Shown here in pieces: positions 23,517-32,801 of a stretch of DNA of 64,000 bases. The DNA lies in NCBI GenBank assembly GCA_010672965.1, contig JAAHFN010000021.1, positions 1,787-65,786 of the forward strand, read 5' to 3'. Position 1 is the first letter of the stretch. The number at the start of each line of letters is the position of its first letter. A model generated the notes under the pieces. The model was given only the letters and a program-made list of their open reading frames with translations. It did not search any database and was not told the DNA's origin. The DNA comes from Oscillatoria sp. SIO1A7. GTDB taxonomy: Bacteria; Cyanobacteriota; Cyanobacteriia; Cyanobacteriales; Laspinemataceae. Made by a program: the position numbers and the translations under genes.

Positions 23517-23906
23517 TTAATTCTTTGGATGCAACATCTCTACATCGGCAGTTAGGGGCTCGATAGACAGGCACTGGCTTCGTTCTCGTTTTTGTTTCTT
23601 TTGCGAAGATAGCTGAGATTCTTGGGGATGTCCTTGCTGAGTCTCCTGGGTATGCACTTGCCCAGAGCCTTCGGGATGCACTTGCCCAGAGCTTTCGGGA
23701 TGCACTTGCCCAGAGCTTTCGGGATGCACTTGCCCAGAGTCTTTGGGGCGCGTCCCGGGGGATTTTTTGTTTTTTGACAGTTGTAGAGGCGCTTGCCCAG
23801 AGTCTTTGGGACGAGCCCCGGGAGATTTTTTGTTTTTTGACAGTTGATCGGTGATGACGGCGACAATGCCAAGAATCACCAAAATATCTAATACAATTTC
23901 TAACAT
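23517..23906 (-). CDS. small single-helix membrane protein with repeat-rich tail
   Basis: About 129 aa from ATG 23906. One N-terminal membrane helix (MLEIVLDILVILGIVAVITD) is followed by a polar tail made of SKNKKSPG.RPKDSGQ and SGQVHPES repeats, then QSQLSSQKKQKRERSQ. It is unrecognised. The DNA coding for the tail is tandemly repeated in units of about 24 bp (TGCACTTGCCCAGAGCTTTC), so the tail may be repeat-born. An ATG nine codons upstream is also open. It is convergent with grxC. Confidence 0.5.
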   Translation of the reverse strand: MLEIVLDILVILGIVAVITDQLSKNKKSPGARPKDSGQAPLQLSKNKKSPGTRPKDSGQVHPESSGQVHPESSGQVHPEGSGQVHTQETQQGHPQESQLSSQKKQKRERSQCLSIEPLTADVEMLHPKN

Positions 23907-24487
23907 ATCCGATCGCGCTGTTTGATTCCTCAACCAACTTAAAAATTATACCTTTAAAACTGGATAGAGGTTGCTGCTATACTAAGCTGCTTCAATGAAT
24001 TATGCAATGCAGGGTTCCGGGGGAGCGCCCCATACCAATCGGGGCAGCCACGCTCCCCTCTGCCCCTACAAGTTGTAGGAAAATGATTTAGACGCACTAC
24101 ATTTAGCGGTTTCTGGTTTTTTGAGGCTCTCTTAGACCACAGGACCATTTCTTAGCCCCTATTGTCTTTAAACCTCCTTAAACTGATTTTCTCGTATATC
24201 GCGAAGTATATCGCAAACGATCGAGGAACTGCTATATCCCCCTGCTATCCTCCCCTGCTATCTCCGTAGAGAGGACATTGGGTGGCGCAGGTAGATTTGA
24301 AAATACCCCTGTGGGATCGCGATCGCCCCGATAGAGAAATATAGCATTACCGACGCTCGGGCGCGGACAGGAATCAAAGTGCTCTTTTGCTTGAATTGGC
24401 AAGACTTTGACGCTCAAGCTGACTGCTGATAGCTGACCGCTTACTGCTATATAATTGGTATCGTCGGGGAAAACAAGAGGTGACAAT
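23907..24487. other. spacer upstream of the GTPase gene
   Basis: No gene recognised. Contains GGGGAGCGTGGCTGCCCC-type sequence on the complementary strand (24025-24065) and a family-8 end (GGCAAGACTTTGACGCTCAA...CCGCTTACTGCTATA, 24399-24452) just upstream of the GTPase start. Confidence 0.5.
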
Positions 24488-25720
24488 ATGCTCGGCATTG
24501 ACGAACCAGACCTGAATAGCTATGCAGCTTTGCTGAAAATTCTGCTCCAGCAACTTTCTCGCCTGCCCGCTCCTCTCAGAGCCAAAATCGAGGCGGAACT
24601 CAAGGAGATGCTCCATTTAATAGAAGATATCCGCCCGCCCCGATTTATGCTGATTGGCAAGCGCGGTACTGGCAAGTCAACTTTAATTAATGCTCTATTC
24701 GACGCTCAGGTGCGAGAAATTGGAGCAGTTGTGGCGCAGACCGGGGAAGCGCAATGGGTGGAGTACCAGCGGGATGACAAGAAAATAGAAATCTTGGATA
24801 CGCGGGGATTGCAAGATGCCGGTCAGACTGTAGAGGAAGATAGCGCATCGACTCCGAAAGAGAGCATTTTGCAAGCAGTGAAAGATAGGTGCCCGGATGC
24901 GGTCTTGTTTCTCTGCGAGGCCAAAGGAGTCGATAAGGCAATTGAAGAAGACCTGAATGTTTTTGAAGAAATACTCAAAGAAATAGAAAAGATTCATTAT
25001 CGAAAATTGCCTATTGTAGGCGTGGTCACGCAATGCGATCAGTTAGATCCGCCAGATATTCTCAAGCTGCCGACAGACGACGAGGAAAAAAATAACAATA
25101 TCAATCAGGCGGTACGAGTTCTAGAAGAGCGTTTTCTTTCTAGACCTTATTTGCGCGGGCTCTTGGCGCGGGTAATTCCGACTGCTGCATTCGTGCGCTA
25201 TCGACAGGACGGGACTCAAGACCCAAACCGAGACTATAGATGGAATATCGACCTTCTGGCAGATTTATTGGTGGAGGAGCTGCCCAAAGAAGCGAAGATT
25301 GCTTTTGCGCGATTGGCACGGGTGCGCAAATTTCAAAAAGAAATAGCAAGTACGATAATTAATTGGTGTTCGGCAGCCTGCGCCGTGTTTGGGGCACAAC
25401 CGATTCCCATTGCCGAGCTGCCAGTTATCTCCTCGATTCAATTGGCGATGATTGTCACGATATCCTATATTTCCGGCCGCGAGCTATCCTTGACTTCCGC
25501 TCGGGATTTTTTGGCTACCCTTGGAGTTGGGGTTGGCACCAAGCTAGCCTTGCAAGCGATCGCTCAAAGTCTGATTAAGCTTTTGCCCGGTTATGGCAGT
25601 ATTATTTCTGGCACCGCCGCTGCCACTAGCGCCAAAGTTGTAGGAGATGCGGCGATCGCTTTTTTTATAGACCAGACTCCCATCGAAGCAATTAAAAAAC
25701 AACTGGGAACCAGCAATTAA
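24488..25720 (+). CDS. dynamin/Era-like GTPase with C-terminal membrane segments
   Basis: A 410-aa P-loop GTPase. G1 is GKRGTGKST (about residue 59), G3 is LDTRG, and G4 is TQCD. The C-terminal third carries hydrophobic stretches (IQLAMIVTISYISGRELS; LATLGVGVGTKLALQAIAQS; GDAAIAFFID) like those of DUF697/YcjF-type GTPases, suggesting membrane association. I took ATG at 24488 because AGAGGTGA sits just before it; the frame is open 11 codons further up. The specific role is unknown. It stands alone. Confidence 0.82.
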   Translation: MLGIDEPDLNSYAALLKILLQQLSRLPAPLRAKIEAELKEMLHLIEDIRPPRFMLIGKRGTGKSTLINALFDAQVREIGAVVAQTGEAQWVEYQRDDKKIEILDTRGLQDAGQTVEEDSASTPKESILQAVKDRCPDAVLFLCEAKGVDKAIEEDLNVFEEILKEIEKIHYRKLPIVGVVTQCDQLDPPDILKLPTDDEEKNNNINQAVRVLEERFLSRPYLRGLLARVIPTAAFVRYRQDGTQDPNRDYRWNIDLLADLLVEELPKEAKIAFARLARVRKFQKEIASTIINWCSAACAVFGAQPIPIAELPVISSIQLAMIVTISYISGRELSLTSARDFLATLGVGVGTKLALQAIAQSLIKLLPGYGSIISGTAAATSAKVVGDAAIAFFIDQTPIEAIKKQLGTSN

Positions 25721-25864
25721 CCCTAATGGGAGAGTTATTAGCTTGACTGGAGGAAGCCTGTGTCTTTAATTTTTTTTAATAATGTCAGGTAAATCCGAAA
25801 AGGGCATGTTCGCATTGGGCATGTTCGCATGGGCATGTTCGCATTGGGCATGGGCGACTCTACG

Positions 25865-28138
25865 TCAGTTTATTAAGGAAACAGATTTTTCGGTTACTTG
25901 AGCCGGCGCGATCGGGATCTCGATCGCAAACTCAGTTCCTTTGCCCAATTCAGAACTACAGATAATCCTGCCCCCATGCTTTTCTTCGACAATAGAAAGA
26001 GCGATCGCCATGCCCAATCCCGTACCTTTACCCACTGCTTTGGTAGTAAACCCTTGCTCGAAGATGCGTTGCCTCACTTCTTCCGGCATCCCCGTGCCAT
26101 TATCGGCAATGCGGATTGTCACTGCCTCCTCTGTCGCTTCAGTTTTAATGACAATCCGATTGGGATTGGCGGCTATCTCGGCCAAACTAAATCCCTCGCT
26201 ACTTTCCTCTAAAGCATCGATCGCATTAGCAATCAAATTCATAAACACTTGGTTAAGCTGCCCTGGAAAACATTGGACTTCCGGTAAGTCTCCATAGTCT
26301 TTGACAATTTCAATCGCCGGACGCTCTTCGTTGCTTTTTAGGCGATGTTTGAGAATGAGCAAGGTACTTTCGATGCCTTGGTGAATGTCAAAAGAGACTT
26401 TATGCTCCTTGTCCGTGCGGGAAAAAGTCCGTAAAGAAGTGCTGATATGGCGGATGCGATCGGTTCCTTCCCGCATCGAGGAAATCAGTTGCGGCAAATC
26501 CTCGCGCAGAAACTCCAGGTCTATCGCTTCGATTTCTGCTTGTATTGCTTCGCTCGGATGCGGGTATTCTTGCTGATAAAGGTCAATAAGTCCGAACAAG
26601 TCTTTTAGGTAATCTCGCGCTGGGTCTAGGTTTCCGGCAATAAATCCCACTGGATTATTAATTTCGTGGGCGACTCCCGCTACCAAGTTGCCCAAAGCCG
26701 ACATTTTCTCGCTTTGCACCAGTTGCAACTGTGCTTGTTTTAGGTCTGCCAGGGATTGTTCCAGTTTCTGGGCGTAGTCTTGGGACTGTGCGGCGTAGTC
26801 TTGGGATTGCTTGTAGAGACGGGCGTTTTCTAGAGATATAGCCGCTTGGGAACAAAGCATAGAGAGGAGAGAGACGCGATCGCTCGTAAAAGCTCCGGTG
26901 GCCAGATGGTTTTCCAGATAGAGGATGCCGATAAGCTTGCCTTGATTGAGGATGGGGGCGCACAGGAAGCTTTTAGGTTGTTCTTGCAGCAAATAAGGGT
27001 CGCCTGCAAACTGGGTATCGCCAGAGAAGTCGTTAATAATAATTGGCTCTTGACTGCGTTTGACTTTATTAATGATGCTTGTCGGAACTCCGCCGTCTTT
27101 CCATGCCTTGGTTGAGCGCAAATCGCAGTTTTCTCCCGAGCATCGAGCTACAACCTGCCAACCAGAAGGTTGCTGTAAAAGCAGAATGCCGCGATCGGCT
27201 CCGGCATTTTCCATCCCTGCTTTCATCAAGGCCGAGACAAGTTTGTCCAGGTGCATTTCGCTCGATAGGGACTGAGATCCCTTCATCGCCGTTGCCAAAT
27301 CGAGCATCGAACCGATCTTGCTGCTACTCGAACCCGCCGTTTGCGTTAAAGTATAAGTCGCGGTTTGACCGCTCTGTAACTGCAAGCGGGGCTGTTCCAG
27401 AATCTTCGCCAGCAGTTGGGGATATTTTTTTTCGAGTTGGTCGGTCTTGGCCTTCGCACCCCAGCGGGCGTAGCAGTAGTAGGCATCGGTCATATAGACT
27501 TGGGCGATTTTTTCTTTGCCCCAGTCGAGGTAGAATTTGGCAGCTAGTTCGTTGGCCAGGGCTTCTTCTTGTATGTACTCGTTTTCTTTTGCTCCGGCTA
27601 TGGCGCGATCGTACAGAGCGATCGCTTCAGTTTTCTGTCCTAACACTCGGCATTTTTCGGCCTCGATCAAATGCCATTTGTGCAAATAATTACTTGGGGC
27701 GTGAATTGCAGCATCTTTCAAGATCCTCTGATTTGCAGCAATTTTTTCTCGCCGCTCTCTGTATAGGTCTTCTGGTTGCGAGGCTAATTCGGCTAAGATT
27801 ACCAGAGATTGGTAAAAATAAAAGAAGGTCACTAATGGTGTTCCGGCAATTCCTCCCAAGGATTTTTCTGCATTTTCAATACTCTGAAATGCGCCATCCC
27901 AGTCTTGGAATAAATAGCATAGAAATACGCGAGGAACATAGAAATAGCCCTGTGTTGTTAGATCGTTGGCTTTTTTGCATTCGGGCAGCATTTTTTCTTC
28001 ATCATAGGCTTCACCCACAATCGCACAAGGGTTTTGAGAGCGTCCTAACAAATTATCAGCGATCTGACGATAGATATCAGTCCAGGTTTTAGAAGTTCTC
28101 CTTTTAATGCGTTCTAAAGTCTTGCTATTGGCAGACAT
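25865..28138 (-). CDS. C-terminal half (GAF + histidine kinase) of a nonsense-split trifunctional kinase
   Basis: A 757-aa frame. Residues 1-250 are the end of the TPR-like helical linker, about 285-440 are a GAF domain, and about 495-745 are a histidine kinase with H-box VAGVAHEINNP and ATPase motifs ADNGTGMPEE and GKGTGLGMAIA. The frame is in phase with the upstream 28160-31309 gene: one TAA (28160-28162) and seven further codons separate them. The intact paralogue at 37376-42904 aligns across the break without gaps. Translation of this half would have to start anew at ATG 28138, where no clear ribosome-binding box is visible. It may be a functional separate kinase or half of a pseudogene. 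Confidence 0.8.
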   Translation of the reverse strand: MSANSKTLERIKRRTSKTWTDIYRQIADNLLGRSQNPCAIVGEAYDEEKMLPECKKANDLTTQGYFYVPRVFLCYLFQDWDGAFQSIENAEKSLGGIAGTPLVTFFYFYQSLVILAELASQPEDLYRERREKIAANQRILKDAAIHAPSNYLHKWHLIEAEKCRVLGQKTEAIALYDRAIAGAKENEYIQEEALANELAAKFYLDWGKEKIAQVYMTDAYYCYARWGAKAKTDQLEKKYPQLLAKILEQPRLQLQSGQTATYTLTQTAGSSSSKIGSMLDLATAMKGSQSLSSEMHLDKLVSALMKAGMENAGADRGILLLQQPSGWQVVARCSGENCDLRSTKAWKDGGVPTSIINKVKRSQEPIIINDFSGDTQFAGDPYLLQEQPKSFLCAPILNQGKLIGILYLENHLATGAFTSDRVSLLSMLCSQAAISLENARLYKQSQDYAAQSQDYAQKLEQSLADLKQAQLQLVQSEKMSALGNLVAGVAHEINNPVGFIAGNLDPARDYLKDLFGLIDLYQQEYPHPSEAIQAEIEAIDLEFLREDLPQLISSMREGTDRIRHISTSLRTFSRTDKEHKVSFDIHQGIESTLLILKHRLKSNEERPAIEIVKDYGDLPEVQCFPGQLNQVFMNLIANAIDALEESSEGFSLAEIAANPNRIVIKTEATEEAVTIRIADNGTGMPEEVRQRIFEQGFTTKAVGKGTGLGMAIALSIVEEKHGGRIICSSELGKGTEFAIEIPIAPAQVTEKSVSLIN

Positions 28139-28159
28139 TTCTTCTGCAAAAACTGATAA

Positions 28160-31100
28160 TTATTTACCGCTGATATAGCTATAAAAAGAGTAAAAGGAAA
28201 GCGCGTAGCCTGCAAACTCAAGATCTCCAACTTCTATACAGGCTGCATGAGCTTCTTTAAGACTTTTGAGGCTATTTCTCAAATGCTCTTTGTAGTGTTT
28301 GACCATGCCATGCGCTACATAAAAAGCTCTGGCATAAGCAACTGCATTACTCTGTGAGTCGATTTGGAGTGCCAGTTGACCGAATTGATATCCTTTTTCA
28401 ATCTCTCCAAAAGTATTACATAAAACTAACCCTTGAACGGAATAACCATAAGTAGAAACAGGTGAGTTGCCATAATGAAGCGACAAATTTACTTGTTCAA
28501 ACGTAATTAACACCATCAAGGCTGGCTTGTATTTGTAAGCAGTAGGAATCAGGCAGAACATAATTCTCATAGCTGCCAGTATATTCGGATCGGTCATCGC
28601 GGGCAGCTCCGCTAAGATAGTTGGATGGCGATCGCCCAAATTTGCTTTTACTTCGCTCGACCAAAGCTCAATATCCGAGAAATTTGGCTCTTTAGGAAAC
28701 TCACGAATACCAAGCTTTGCCAAAATAATCATGGCTGTATCGATAGCTTCCTCAAAGAAAGTTTGAGCTTCTAATGCTTGAATTTTTAATTCATACAGTT
28801 TGATGGTATCGATTAAGTTGCTAGCTTTTTCCAGTCCCACTTCGGCCAACCGATCCATTTTTGCAAAGTCACCATTAAGATAGGCGGACTCCGTAGCTGA
28901 CTCGTACAATGCTAAAGTGAGTTTGTAATCGCGTTCCCAGCTATTTTTAGCTAATAATTTTATTGCCAGCAATAGATATTCAAGGGCTGCTTCGTAAGCT
29001 GTTGTATTTTTTGCTTTGCGTCCTGCTTGCAAATTCAATTCACACAATCTTTGCTTCTCTCGATCGTCGACGATTAAATTAACTCCAATATTGAGATTGT
29101 TGACAATATCAAAAATGCTTTCTTCTAAATTTTCATGCGATGTGTTTCCGAGAAGCAATCGACCAATTTTTAAATGCGTTTGCTGTTTTCCATGTTCGGG
29201 TATGAGAGAATAAGCGGCTTGTTGAACGCGATCGTGCAGAAACTTGTAGCCAACCGACATTTCCTCTGCCCGTACTCTTTCCTCTTCTTCACTCCCTTGG
29301 AAAAACTTATAGGTCTGGCCTAGAGGCAAAACCAATCCCTCTTGCAGCGCCCTCCACAAGTCCGCTGCCGCTTCCATCTGAGAATGTTCGCTAACAATGG
29401 CCAAAGTTTCCAAGTCAAACTGGTTGCCGATACAAGCTGCTAACTTCAACACCTCTTGAGCTTCTTCGGGTAGCTTGTGCAGCCGGCTTGCCATAAACTC
29501 CACTACATCGTCCGTCAGCGCCAACTGCCGCACTTCGGTCATGTCGCAGAGCCAATAGCCCTTATCGCGGTCAAAAGCAATAAACCCATCTTCGTGCAAT
29601 CCCTTGAGAAACTGGGTGGCAAAAAAGGGATTGCCCTTAGTCTTTTGATAGATTAATTCCGTTAAAAACCAAGCCAATTCTTGGCTACAGCTTAAAGTAT
29701 CTGCTACCAAGCAATTAATAGCGCTTCCGCTTAAGGGTGCCAGAGTTATCGTATTAATAGTTGCTCCCGATTTGCCAATTTCATCTAAGGTCAGCATCAA
29801 GGGGTGGGCGGGATATACCTCATTATCCCGATAGGCTCCTAGCAACAGCAGATAGCCGGTCTCCCTCTCGCTCCCTAGCAGTTGCATCAACTTCAGGGAT
29901 GCCGAATCTGCCCACTGCAGGTCGTCCAGAAAAATGACTAAGGGATGCTCTTTGGTGGTAAAAACTTGAAGAAATTTTTGAAATAAGAGGTTGAAGCGAT
30001 TTTGCGCCGCATTGCCAGATAGTTCGGGAACGGCAGGCTGTTTGCCAATCAGTAGCTCTAATTCTGGAATCACGTCAATAATAACTTGGCAGTTTTCGCC
30101 CAAGGCAGCGAGAATTTTAGTCTGCCACTCGGCCAGCTTGGCGTCTGATTCTCCTAATAACTGCTCCATTAAATCCCGGAAGGCTATAGCGAAAGCACTA
30201 AAAGGTATGTTGCGGTTGAATTGGTCGAATTTCCCTTTAATGAAATAGCCCCGCTGCCGCACGATTGGTTTGTGAACTTCATTGACGACGGCGGTTTTGC
30301 CAATTCCGGAAAAACCGGCCACGATCGTCATTTCGATCTTCCCATTAGCAACGCGCTCGAAGGAATCGAGTAGTGTTTGGACTTCGGCTTCGCGTCCGTA
30401 GAGTTTTTCGGGGATGAGGAAGCGCCCTGAAATATCCCGAGTTGCCAGCTCGAAGGCTTCTATCTTGCCCGTTTCCTTCCATTGGGCGAGACAGTTTTCT
30501 AGATCGAACTTTAACCCCAATGCACTCTGATAGCGGTCTTCGGCATTCTTGGCCATCAGCTTCATCACAATATCGGAAACTACTGGCGGAATTCCAGAAA
30601 CCGGGTTTCTTGCTGCTGGCGGTACTGGCTGTTGAGAAATATGACAATGCACCAACTCCATCGGGTCGGAGCTGGCGAAGGGTAAGACTCCGGTTAGCAG
30701 TTCATAGAGGGTCGCGCCCAGGGAATAGAAGTCGCTGCGGTAGTCGATGCCTCGATTCATCCGGCCCGTTTGTTCCGGGGAAATATAGGCTAGGGTTCCT
30801 TCTAAGACGTTAAAGTTTTTGATTTCCTGAGCTTCCCTGGGCAGAAGAGAAGCAATGCTAAAATCAATGAGTTTAACTTGTTTGGTTCCCGGGCAAATCA
30901 GGATATTGGCGGGTTTGATATCTTTGTGGATGACTCGTTGCCGATCCAGTTCCTGCAGAATTTCAGCTAGTTGAATGGCTATATCCAAACAGCTTCCTAA
31001 GTCTAATGATTCATCCTCTGCTACTGCTTTCTCCAGAGAGATAGCCCCCAAGTCAGGCATAACCAAAGCGTAACCATTGCCATAGCGTTCCAAGCTTAAG

Positions 31101-31309
31101 GGTCGGACAATGCCCGCACGATCGAGGTTTTTTGTAATGGCATACTGGTTGCGAAACTGTACCAATTCGCTAAAACTGGGATATGAGTTGCGCAAAAATT
31201 TGATAACTACTTTTAGGTAGTCAGAACTGCGAACTCCTCTATAGACTAGGGTTCGCGTCCCTTCATATATGTTTTCGCCAATTTGATAGCCCGGTAGTTC
31301 TACGGTCAT
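28160..31309 (-). CDS. N-terminal half (Ser/Thr kinase + AAA ATPase) of a nonsense-split trifunctional kinase
   Basis: A 1049-aa frame. Residues 1-265 are a Hanks-type kinase (VIHKDIKPANIL catalytic loop, IDFSIA in place of DFG, YISPEQ). About 300-600 are an AAA/STAND ATPase (Walker A GFSGIGKT, Walker B LVIFLDDLQWAD), then a TPR-like helical region ends abruptly at SYISGK-stop. The start ATG 31309 (MTVELPGYQI) was chosen by match to the intact paralogue (MTPRLPGYKI); the frame runs 24 codons further up. Residues 69-212 are identical to the paralogue's kinase domain, which points to gene conversion. It follows the response-regulator gene 31435-32799, probably in one operon. Confidence 0.82.
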   Translation of the reverse strand: MTVELPGYQIGENIYEGTRTLVYRGVRSSDYLKVVIKFLRNSYPSFSELVQFRNQYAITKNLDRAGIVRPLSLERYGNGYALVMPDLGAISLEKAVAEDESLDLGSCLDIAIQLAEILQELDRQRVIHKDIKPANILICPGTKQVKLIDFSIASLLPREAQEIKNFNVLEGTLAYISPEQTGRMNRGIDYRSDFYSLGATLYELLTGVLPFASSDPMELVHCHISQQPVPPAARNPVSGIPPVVSDIVMKLMAKNAEDRYQSALGLKFDLENCLAQWKETGKIEAFELATRDISGRFLIPEKLYGREAEVQTLLDSFERVANGKIEMTIVAGFSGIGKTAVVNEVHKPIVRQRGYFIKGKFDQFNRNIPFSAFAIAFRDLMEQLLGESDAKLAEWQTKILAALGENCQVIIDVIPELELLIGKQPAVPELSGNAAQNRFNLLFQKFLQVFTTKEHPLVIFLDDLQWADSASLKLMQLLGSERETGYLLLLGAYRDNEVYPAHPLMLTLDEIGKSGATINTITLAPLSGSAINCLVADTLSCSQELAWFLTELIYQKTKGNPFFATQFLKGLHEDGFIAFDRDKGYWLCDMTEVRQLALTDDVVEFMASRLHKLPEEAQEVLKLAACIGNQFDLETLAIVSEHSQMEAAADLWRALQEGLVLPLGQTYKFFQGSEEEERVRAEEMSVGYKFLHDRVQQAAYSLIPEHGKQQTHLKIGRLLLGNTSHENLEESIFDIVNNLNIGVNLIVDDREKQRLCELNLQAGRKAKNTTAYEAALEYLLLAIKLLAKNSWERDYKLTLALYESATESAYLNGDFAKMDRLAEVGLEKASNLIDTIKLYELKIQALEAQTFFEEAIDTAMIILAKLGIREFPKEPNFSDIELWSSEVKANLGDRHPTILAELPAMTDPNILAAMRIMFCLIPTAYKYKPALMVLITFEQVNLSLHYGNSPVSTYGYSVQGLVLCNTFGEIEKGYQFGQLALQIDSQSNAVAYARAFYVAHGMVKHYKEHLRNSLKSLKEAHAACIEVGDLEFAGYALSFYSFYSYISGK

Positions 31310-31434
31310 TTCTATGGTATTTTTTGCTACAGTTTTATAATAGTCCTTGTATTTGCCTCCAGTAGAGATCGCGATCGCCACCCAAGAAGGATTGCTCCTT
31401 CGTATTTTTTACATAAACATAGATGTAAGATTCA

Positions 31435-32799
31435 CTAATTCGAGTCAGTAGGAATGCCGATCGCAAGCTCAGTACCTTTGCCCAATTCAGAACTACAGGT
31501 AATTCTGCCCCCATGTTTTTCTGTTACAATTTGACGAGCGATCGCCATGCCCAATCCCGTACCTTTACCCACTGCTTTGGTAGTAAACCCTTGCTCGAAG
31601 ATCCGTTGCCTCACCTCTTCCGGCATCCCCATACCATTATCGGCAATGCGTACAGTCACTTCCTCCGCTGTCGCTTCAGTTTTAATAACAATCCGATTGG
31701 GATTGGCGGCTATCTCGGCAAAAGTGCGTCCCCGGTTAGTCTCTTCCAGAGCATCTATAGCATTAGCTAATACATTCATAAATACTTGATTGAGTTGTCC
31801 TGGATAGCATTTTACTTCCGGAATATCGCCATAATTTTTGCTAATTTGAATATCTGGACGTTGGTAATTGGCTTTGAGGCGGTATTTTAAGATAGTTAAA
31901 GTGCTATCGAGACCGTCATGGAGATTAAACAAGGTTTTTTCTACCATATCCGCCCGACAAAACGTTCGTAAGGAAATGCTAATTTTACCAATTCGCCTGA
32001 TTCCCATTTGCATGGATGCAATAGTTTTGGGAATATCTTCGACCAGAAAATCGAGTTCGAGGTCTTCGAGCTGTTCGAGCAGTTGGGGACTGGGATTGCA
32101 ACATTCTTGATGATATTTCTCGACGATCGCTAAAAGATCGGTAAAATTCCTTTCCAGAATGGAAATGCTGCCGCCAATAAATCCGAGGGGATTATTGATT
32201 TCGTGGGCAACCCCCGCTACCAAGTTCCCCAAAGTCGCCATCTTTTCTGTTTGCACCAGTTGCAGTTGAGTCTGTTTTAATTTCTCGTAGTTGCGCTGCA
32301 ATTCTCGATTGGCCTGTTCTAAAGATTGATTGAGATGCAGGAGTTGGGCATTTTGCGCTGCGAGTTGCTCCGCTTGGAATCTATTGGTTTTTTGCAACTG
32401 CTTTTTCACTTGGTACAGTTCGAGGTGAGTCGCTACTCGGGCCAAGACTTCCTCCGCTTGAAAGGGTTTGGTAATATAATCCACGCCCCCCAAATGAAAC
32501 GCTTTAACTTTGTCAAAGGTCTCATTTAAGGCACTAATAAAAATAACGGGAATATTTTCCGTGGATTCATTATCTTTGAGTTTCTGGCAGAGTTCGTAGC
32601 CGTTCATTTCCGGCATCTGAATGTCCAGCAGGATCAAATCCGGCGGAGAATAGGTAATGCCTTGAAGGGCAATGCCTCCCCGAGGAAAAGGGCGCACGTC
32701 ATAACCGACATTCTCCAAGAGATTGGAGAGGAGATGCAAATTAGCGGCCGTATCATCTACTACGGCAATTTGACCGATCGGGATGCTGTCATAATTCAT
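31435..32799 (-). CDS. response regulator-histidine kinase hybrid
   Basis: A 454-aa soluble protein. Residues 10-128 are a receiver domain (VVDDTAANLHLL; phospho-acceptor Asp in LILLDIQMPEMNG; Lys in ITKPF). A coiled coil (about 130-185) follows, then a histidine kinase (H-box VAGVAHEINNPLGFIGG, N-box NVLANAIDALEE, G-box ADNGMGMPEE, GKGTGLGMAIA). The kinase half is related to those at 25865 and 37376. The start lies 2 bp after the stop of the permease-kinase gene, with AAGGAG about nine bases before ATG 32799, so the two are cotranscribed and perhaps form a relay. Confidence 0.93.
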   Translation of the reverse strand: MNYDSIPIGQIAVVDDTAANLHLLSNLLENVGYDVRPFPRGGIALQGITYSPPDLILLDIQMPEMNGYELCQKLKDNESTENIPVIFISALNETFDKVKAFHLGGVDYITKPFQAEEVLARVATHLELYQVKKQLQKTNRFQAEQLAAQNAQLLHLNQSLEQANRELQRNYEKLKQTQLQLVQTEKMATLGNLVAGVAHEINNPLGFIGGSISILERNFTDLLAIVEKYHQECCNPSPQLLEQLEDLELDFLVEDIPKTIASMQMGIRRIGKISISLRTFCRADMVEKTLFNLHDGLDSTLTILKYRLKANYQRPDIQISKNYGDIPEVKCYPGQLNQVFMNVLANAIDALEETNRGRTFAEIAANPNRIVIKTEATAEEVTVRIADNGMGMPEEVRQRIFEQGFTTKAVGKGTGLGMAIARQIVTEKHGGRITCSSELGKGTELAIGIPTDSN

Positions 32800-32801
32800 G
32801 G

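Noticed and set aside
27079-28092. 337-codon plus-strand ORF opposite the split kinase
   Set aside because: Arg/Ser-rich antisense shadow of a clear GAF-domain coding region.
28160-28162. Recoded or selenocysteine-type stop in the split kinase
   Set aside because: The codon is TAA, not TGA or TAG, and no recoding structure was seen; a plain nonsense change is simpler.
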